Source: Thiotrichales bacterium (GTDB lineage Bacteria; Pseudomonadota; Gammaproteobacteria; UWMA-0217). From it: a DNA stretch of 11,334 bases. The stretch lies in contig JANTGD010000080.1 in assembly GCA_024763135.1 (NCBI GenBank), positions 1 through 11,334 on the forward strand, read 5' to 3'. The position numbers and the translations under genes are program-made. This document shows positions 7,131 to 11,334 of the stretch, one piece after another. Position 1 is the first letter of the stretch. Each line of letters starts with the position of its first letter. Under the pieces are notes generated by a model. It saw only the letters and a program-made list of their open reading frames with translations, was not told where the DNA came from and did no database searches.

Positions 7131-8339
7131 ATGATTCCCACGGTTTGTTTGCGTTTTGGCACCCGCGCTTATGGGTCCCCTTTCTCCCATTGGCGTCTCC
7201 TGGCGCTTGTTGCATTGATTGGTCTTTGGCTTTTTGCGCCGCCCGTGCGGGCAGATCTCGTCAAGCCGGCCCTGGTTGAAATCAGCGTCAATACCAATGG
7301 CACCTTGACGGTAGAGATACGTGCGAGTATCGAGGCCCTGCTAACAGGTATTAACGCGCGGTATAAAAACACCCAGGAGGCCCCCAATGCTGCTGAATAT
7401 GACGCCCTTCGCGTCCTTCAGCCCGAAGCGCTTGCGGAGAGATTTACCGCCTTTCAGGCGACCCTCCTGCGCGAAATCCGTCTCTTGGCAGATGATCAGC
7501 CGGTGTCTCTTACCATCACCAAGGTCAGCATTCCCGAACGTGGCTACACCAAGGTACCGCGCATCAGCCTCATTACCCTTACGGGTCAACTGGATCGTTC
7601 GGTTAAAACCCTGGTTTGGTACTACCCCGCTCGGTTCGGAGACAATGCCGTCCGCGTTCGACAGGTGGACGAAAAAAATCAGAAATGGCACTGGTCGGAA
7701 TGGCAGTGGCTCAGATCAGACGACGCCAGCACACCCTTTTCACTGGAAGCACTGTTCACACGTCGTCCGACCTACCAAGTGGTGCTCAACTATATTTCCA
7801 TCGGTTACGATCACATTGTGCCGCGCGGCATGGACCACATCCTATTCATTCTGGGAATCTTTCTCCTCAGTACCCGCCTGCGACCGCTGCTCGCGCAGGT
7901 CACGATGTTCACGATTGCGCACACCCTCACCCTCGCACTATCGATGAATGGTATTGTCAGTCTGCCACTGCGTCTGGTCGAACCGTTGATTGCGCTGTCG
8001 ATTGCCTATGTCGGCGTAGAAAATTTGCTCTCACCTTCCCTGCACAAAAGCCGCTTGTTCCTGGTGTTTGGTTTTGGCTTGCTCCATGGCTTGAGCTTCG
8101 CGGGCATGCTGAGCGACTTTGGTATGCCGGCCTATGCCTTTGCAACCGCGCTGATCAGTTTTAATATCGGGGTGGAATTTGGCCAGCTCGCAGTCATCAC
8201 GGTTGCCTTTTTGGCGATGGGTGTCTGGTTTTGGGGGCGGCCAGCACTCTATCGGCGCCTAGTGGTGGTACCAGGCTCTCTGGCGATTTCATTTGTTGGA
8301 TTGTATTGGATGCTCGATCGTCTGACTCTCTTCGATTGA
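7131..8339 (+). CDS. Exported HupE/UreJ-type membrane protein, candidate metal permease
   Basis: A 402-residue protein with a signal peptide (hydrophobic core at 22-36, cleavage likely after V-R-A at 39-41). A periplasmic domain of about 180 residues follows, then five or six membrane segments from about residue 233. The C-terminal half fits the HupE/UreJ_2 family: Y-D-H (226-228), R-G-M-D-H-I-L-F-I (232-240), F-T-I-A-H-T-L-T-L (260-268), G-L-L-H-G (316-320) and F-N-I-G-V-E-F-G-Q (344-352). These histidines and acidic residues recur in the membrane and suggest a metal path; HupE and UreJ relatives are linked to nickel supply. The gene is divergent from soxB with 99 bases between. The ATG at 7131 lacks an obvious ribosome binding site. 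Substrate is unknown. Confidence 0.85.
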   Translation: MIPTVCLRFGTRAYGSPFSHWRLLALVALIGLWLFAPPVRADLVKPALVEISVNTNGTLTVEIRASIEALLTGINARYKNTQEAPNAAEYDALRVLQPEALAERFTAFQATLLREIRLLADDQPVSLTITKVSIPERGYTKVPRISLITLTGQLDRSVKTLVWYYPARFGDNAVRVRQVDEKNQKWHWSEWQWLRSDDASTPFSLEALFTRRPTYQVVLNYISIGYDHIVPRGMDHILFILGIFLLSTRLRPLLAQVTMFTIAHTLTLALSMNGIVSLPLRLVEPLIALSIAYVGVENLLSPSLHKSRLFLVFGFGLLHGLSFAGMLSDFGMPAYAFATALISFNIGVEFGQLAVITVAFLAMGVWFWGRPALYRRLVVVPGSLAISFVGLYWMLDRLTLFD

Positions 8340-8349
8340 GCAGACACAT

Positions 8350-8400
8350 CGGTTGGATCACAGCGGCGCATATCAGTGTTTAGGAAACTCTGATCAACCG
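8350..8400. terminator. Imperfect hairpins between convergent genes, possible terminator
   Basis: ATCAGTGTTT (8372-8381) pairs with AAACTCTGAT (8385-8394) at nine of ten positions around a 3-base loop. CGGTTG (8350-8355) can pair with CAACCG (8395-8400) around it. It lies in the 94-base space between the convergent HupE-like and glycosyltransferase genes. There is no U tract, so termination is only suggested by position. Confidence 0.35.
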
Positions 8401-8433
8401 CAGTAAGCGGGATTCAGCGGGGTATCCGGGCAT

Positions 8434-9438
8434 TCACTGACTTTTTGCGTGCTTGTACTCGATCAAGCGCATCTGACCCCCTGTCCACTTCCGCCAGTAC
8501 CAACGCAGCAGGCCAATCAGCTCCGGAAACTTCACCAAGGTATTGAGCATTGCCCAAGTACGCGTCTTGTGTTTTGGCCAGCCGCGCGACACCCCATAGC
8601 GGTAGCTTCTCCAGGCAGGTACGACATACAACATAAATCCGAGCAGACTCCAACCGTGGGTTGGGAATGCGAGCGCTAGGAGCGAAAGCGGGAGCAACAA
8701 CCCCCAAACGAAAACCCGGCGCTGCGAAAGATGGTGGTGATCGAATCCTGGCCGTGCCTCATGCATGGAGGCAACTTGGCCATAGGCATGCCCAGTTCGT
8801 TCGGAACGCTTCCACCACTGCCGGAAACGTGTAATCCGGGCATCGTGCCAGCTCATATCCGCATCGATACGTTCCGTCTTCCAGCCTGTCTGACATAGGC
8901 GTATCCAGAGTTCGAAATCCTCGCTCGCGATCACCTGGGGATCATATCGCCCAGCCTCCTGAAACGCCGCCACCCGCATCAACATCTCTCCTCCAAATGG
9001 GGTCCGATCACCCAAGGGGGTATCCCACTCGAGATCGCAGCTGGCATTGAAAACCGATGCCTCTGGATGCAGTTCTCGACGCCTCCCATAGACCGCCCCA
9101 AGCCGAGGTTTATCGCGCATCGCTTCTAAGGCGCGAGCCCGCCAGCCTTCGGCAAGATGGCAGTCCCCATCGATAAAGTGCACCCATTCAAGGCTTGGTT
9201 CCAAAGCGATGAGCCGCTCAAAGCCAGCATTGCGCGCTCTGGCTGCAGTAAACGGTGTCGACATATCCAGCTCGACCACCTCAACACCTCTGGATTTCGC
9301 CATCTCGATACTGTCGTCTGCACTCCCTGAATCCACGTATACAACCCGCGAATCCTCACCCACAATTGAATCCAGACAGCGTCGGAGGTGCTCCCCTTCA
9401 TTGCGGCCTATCGCGACAAAACCAATTCTTTGCCCCAT
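8434..9438 (-). CDS. GT2 family glycosyltransferase with C-terminal membrane segment
   Basis: A 334-residue inverting GT-A glycosyltransferase, probably adding a sugar to a lipid-linked or surface polysaccharide at the inner membrane. Numbering from the ATG at 9438: nucleotide-binding start I-G-F-V-A-I-G-R-N-E (5-14), V-D-S-G-S-A-D-D-S (35-43), metal-binding D-G-D (90-92), and the acceptor-side E-D motif (173-174) in A-S-E-D-F-E-L-W. A hydrophobic region at about 243-275 is probably one or two membrane helices. The open frame extends 44 codons upstream into the acetyltransferase gene, but GGGAG 7 bases before 9438 and the family N-terminus favour 9438. It begins 13 bases after the acetyltransferase stop, last gene of a three-gene operon. 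Donor sugar cannot be told. Confidence 0.88.
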   Translation of the reverse strand: MGQRIGFVAIGRNEGEHLRRCLDSIVGEDSRVVYVDSGSADDSIEMAKSRGVEVVELDMSTPFTAARARNAGFERLIALEPSLEWVHFIDGDCHLAEGWRARALEAMRDKPRLGAVYGRRRELHPEASVFNASCDLEWDTPLGDRTPFGGEMLMRVAAFQEAGRYDPQVIASEDFELWIRLCQTGWKTERIDADMSWHDARITRFRQWWKRSERTGHAYGQVASMHEARPGFDHHHLSQRRVFVWGLLLPLSLLALAFPTHGWSLLGFMLYVVPAWRSYRYGVSRGWPKHKTRTWAMLNTLVKFPELIGLLRWYWRKWTGGQMRLIEYKHAKSQ

Positions 9439-9445
9439 TCCCATT

Positions 9446-9450
9446 CTCCC
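9446..9450 (-). promoter_or_regulatory. Ribosome binding site deciding the glycosyltransferase start
   Basis: Minus-strand GGGAG lies 7 bases before the ATG at 9438. The ATG at 9444 is only 1 base away from it and so is unlikely. This site falls between the acetyltransferase stop and the glycosyltransferase start. Confidence 0.65.
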
Positions 9451-9451
9451 G

Positions 9452-10009
9452 TTATCGCGCCGTGGCGCTTGGTCTTTCGATGACTCTGGCCGGTACGCCA
9501 ACCGCCATAGCGCCGGCCGGTACATCGCGCAGCACCACCGCATTTGCGCCAATCCAAGCACCATCCCCAATATGAATGGGCCCCACGATCACAGCGCCCG
9601 CCCCCACGTTGACCCCCTTACCCAAGGTAGGCACAGCCGCTAAATCGGTCAAATCTCGAATACCGATCGTCACATTTTGGCGGATCACGCAATCATCGCC
9701 GATCACGACATCACCATGAATCACAATGCCGCTCTGATGGTCGATAATGACACGCCGCCCCAAGCGCGTGGAATACGGCAGCTCAATGCCGTAATGATTG
9801 CGCACATAGCGAAACAACATGCGATAAAAAATACTCAGTGGGGCCCGCAACAATTTGGGCTCAACACCCATGCGCCAGTTACCGAAGCGATGGACTGCAA
9901 CGGCACGAAAACCGGGCAGTGTCCAGTCACCATAGTGCGCAACCAGATCTTCTTTGATTTGTGCCCAGAGCCCCAGCTCTGCGTCTGCTGAATACGGTGC
10001 CTGACTCAT
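9452..10009 (-). CDS. Serine-acetyltransferase-like hexapeptide acyltransferase of a polysaccharide operon
   Basis: A 185-residue left-handed beta-helix protein resembling CysE but lacking most of its N-terminal helical domain. The active-site segment D90-H91-Q-S-G-I-V-I-H-G corresponds to D-H-A-T-G-I-V-V-G-E in E. coli CysE (D157, H158). Hexapeptide repeats continue through V-G-A-G-A-V-I-V-G and I-G-A-N-A-V-V-L to the typical ending V-P-A-G-A-M-A-V-G-V-P-A-R. The second catalytic histidine of CysE (H193, in D-R-H-P) aligns with V127 in A-A-V-P, so it is missing. The gene sits between two glycosyltransferases, and its ATG overlaps the stop of the first (ATGA). I infer acetylation of a sugar or sugar precursor rather than cysteine synthesis, though serine remains possible. 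Confidence 0.85.
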   Translation of the reverse strand: MSQAPYSADAELGLWAQIKEDLVAHYGDWTLPGFRAVAVHRFGNWRMGVEPKLLRAPLSIFYRMLFRYVRNHYGIELPYSTRLGRRVIIDHQSGIVIHGDVVIGDDCVIRQNVTIGIRDLTDLAAVPTLGKGVNVGAGAVIVGPIHIGDGAWIGANAVVLRDVPAGAMAVGVPARVIERPSATAR

Positions 10010-10989
10010 TGCTGTAAATCGAAACCTTTGATGAACACACTATTGCGCCAGAAGTCTGCAAGATAATGTGGCGGATCACGGTCCGGCTTTCGTTGCAGTT
10101 TGCGCCGTAGACGCCATCCCAGAAACCCGGTCAAATGCGCGGCATCCGCGAGCAGCGCATAGGCGCGACTAAAATTTTTAACAAAATAGCGCCGCCGGGA
10201 ATAGAACCAATAGGCAGGTCTGCGCCCCATCTGCGTGTTTTTTTTCGCAGATCCTTGCGTCACCCCCGTCGACGCACCGATGACGTGAAAGATTTCGCTC
10301 TGCGGCACGTACCACAGCTCCCAGCCATGACGCCGGGCCTGTAGACAATAGTCACTTTCTTCAAAATAGAGAAAATAGTCCTCGTCCATCAAACCAAGCT
10401 CTGCGAATACTTCACGCCGGATCATTAACGATGACCCCGATAGCCAATCGGCCTGATGTGCATGGGTTTCGGGGGGGATCGCCACGGAAGCTTTGGGAAA
10501 GAGGCGCTCCAACGCACCCAGCTGCATCATGCCCACAAATTCTCCCAACGGTGAGAACTGGCGAAATGCCATGACCTGGCGTTCCCCACTGGCATCCACG
10601 CAAGCGCTGGTCGCCATCCCTGCTCTGGAATGGCTACGCATAAACTCGATCAGCGCAGGCCCGGCATTATCCTGCAATTGCGCGTCCGGGTTTAGCAACC
10701 AGATCAAGTCGGGAGGGTTATCACTTGCCAGCGCGGGGCGGATCGCAAAGTTGTTGCCGTAAGAAAATCCGCCATTTCTCCCGGCATGAACCGCTGTAAT
10801 AACTTCCCCCCAGCCCCGCGAGTCAATTGCGGCCTGGATCTTTTCGTAAGATCCATCCTGAGAATCATTGTCGACCACGACCATCCGCGTTTCGGGTAAG
10901 GCATCGAGCTGCCTCATCACCGATGCCATACACTCAATCGCGAGATCCGCAGTCCGATAGTTGACGGTAACAATCAATAAGCGTTGCAT
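10006..10989 (-). CDS. GT2 family glycosyltransferase, rhamnosyltransferase (WbbL)-like
   Basis: A 327-residue GT-A glycosyltransferase of the type annotated as rhamnosyltransferase in O-antigen and exopolysaccharide clusters. From the ATG at 10989: L-L-I-V-T-V-N-Y-R-T (4-13), V-V-D-N-D-S (38-43), the R-N-G-G-F-S-Y-G-N-N block (71-80), metal-site N-P-D-A (100-103), W-L-S-G-S-S-L-M-I-R (182-191), D-E-D-Y-F-L-Y-F-E-E-S-D-Y-C (202-215). A basic, amphipathic C-terminus suggests peripheral membrane contact. An ATG six codons upstream (11007) is possible but has no ribosome binding site; GGAAG lies 11 bases before 10989, so neither start is strong. Its stop overlaps the acetyltransferase start by 4 bases, implying translational coupling. 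The exact sugar transferred is not determinable. Confidence 0.88.
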   Translation of the reverse strand: MQRLLIVTVNYRTADLAIECMASVMRQLDALPETRMVVVDNDSQDGSYEKIQAAIDSRGWGEVITAVHAGRNGGFSYGNNFAIRPALASDNPPDLIWLLNPDAQLQDNAGPALIEFMRSHSRAGMATSACVDASGERQVMAFRQFSPLGEFVGMMQLGALERLFPKASVAIPPETHAHQADWLSGSSLMIRREVFAELGLMDEDYFLYFEESDYCLQARRHGWELWYVPQSEIFHVIGASTGVTQGSAKKNTQMGRRPAYWFYSRRRYFVKNFSRAYALLADAAHLTGFLGWRLRRKLQRKPDRDPPHYLADFWRNSVFIKGFDLQQ

Positions 10990-11007
10990 CAGAATCGCTA
11001 CTTCCAT

Positions 11008-11227
11008 TGGGTCGGCGAGTCGGGCAGCATGCCAGCCCGCCTATCAGAATGCGACGAACGTCTTCGCAAATACCGCGTGGCAAGTCCCTATAACTGAATT
11101 AAAACGTTAGTTCATTCACAAGCTGCGCGTAGCCGATGCCCCTCAATTGCGCGTTGACTCGCCCAACATCAGAAAAAGCAACCCAATTCAGTACCCTTGC
11201 CACAGCGCTTATTTAATGATGGTCCCG
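11008..11227. other. Gene-free region upstream of the polysaccharide operon
   Basis: No convincing gene is seen here. It should hold the promoter of the minus-strand glycosyltransferase operon, but I found no good -35/-10 pair. TTTAAT (minus strand, near 11099) is an isolated -10-like match. A small inverted repeat CGGGC/GCCCG (11021-11025, 11035-11039) lies close to the operon start. The region could also contain the remnant of whatever the neighbouring IS interrupted. Confidence 0.5.
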
Positions 11228-11334
11228 AGTACACCGCCAAGTCCAAACTGTCTATATCAGCGCAAACCCACGCGTTCAGAACAAGGCATTGTTGCGAAGC
11301 CATGGTTGCTCCATGTCGAGCAGCAATAACGCCG
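11228..11334 (-). mobile_element. Probable IS end (right inverted repeat and end of a transposase), partial
   Basis: Positions 11228-11260 are the inverted counterpart of 54-86 (31 of 33 bases identical) and begin AGTACACCGCCAAG. On the minus strand, the sequence entering from outside the window gives an 18-codon frame ending L-R-N-N-A-L-F and a TGA at 11277-11275, about 15 bases before the repeat. That is where a transposase gene would end. This is the opposite IS end from the one at the left edge, so the two copies would lie in the same orientation. The family is unidentified and the transposase tail assignment is inference. Confidence 0.55.

Noticed and set aside
9439..9570. N-terminal 44-codon extension of the glycosyltransferase frame
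   Set aside because: It overlaps the end of the acetyltransferase gene, lacks family similarity, and a good ribosome binding site precedes the ATG at 9438.
11147..11329. Plus-strand 60-codon open frame across the right edge
   Set aside because: It runs through the inverted repeat against the likely transposase strand and has no recognisable product.

Overview
The window reads as one piece of the chromosome of a sulfur-oxidising, probably gammaproteobacterial, chemolithotroph. The grounds are a clear SoxB thiosulfohydrolase, a periplasmic rhodanese beside it, and a RoxA/YcfD ribosomal oxygenase and an E. coli-type PurB, both of which look gammaproteobacterial. The organism call is inference from protein family resemblance. 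No rRNA, tRNA or CRISPR array was seen.

Layout from left to right. Positions 1-86 look like the start-side end of an insertion sequence that continues outside the window, abutting a striking double palindrome (79-127). On the minus strand follow, in transcription order, purB (3336-1969), roxA (1854-679) and a GNAT acetyltransferase (674-237). A 40-codon reading frame (240-118) overlaps the GNAT stop and ends inside the palindrome. Upstream of purB is a 465-base gene-free stretch with nested inverted repeats. On the plus strand are a small exported protein (3802-4212) and an exported rhodanese (4231-4944). A strong bidirectional terminator (5053-5078) separates them from soxB (7031-5112, minus). 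Divergent from soxB is an exported HupE/UreJ-type membrane protein (7131-8339). The right part is a minus-strand surface-polysaccharide operon: GT2 glycosyltransferase (10989-10006), a serine-acetyltransferase-like hexapeptide enzyme (10009-9452) and a second GT2 glycosyltransferase (9438-8434). The last ~107 bases (11228-11334) look like the stop-side end of the same kind of insertion sequence.

Functionally there are three blocks: purine synthesis plus ribosome modification (purB-roxA-GNAT), periplasmic sulfur metabolism (small exported protein, rhodanese, SoxB, with a candidate metal permease), and polysaccharide assembly. The two 33-base ends match at 31 positions, face inward, and carry what look like opposite ends of a transposase gene. 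The simplest reading is that this sequence is the stretch between two copies of one IS, and an assembler may have broken the contig there.
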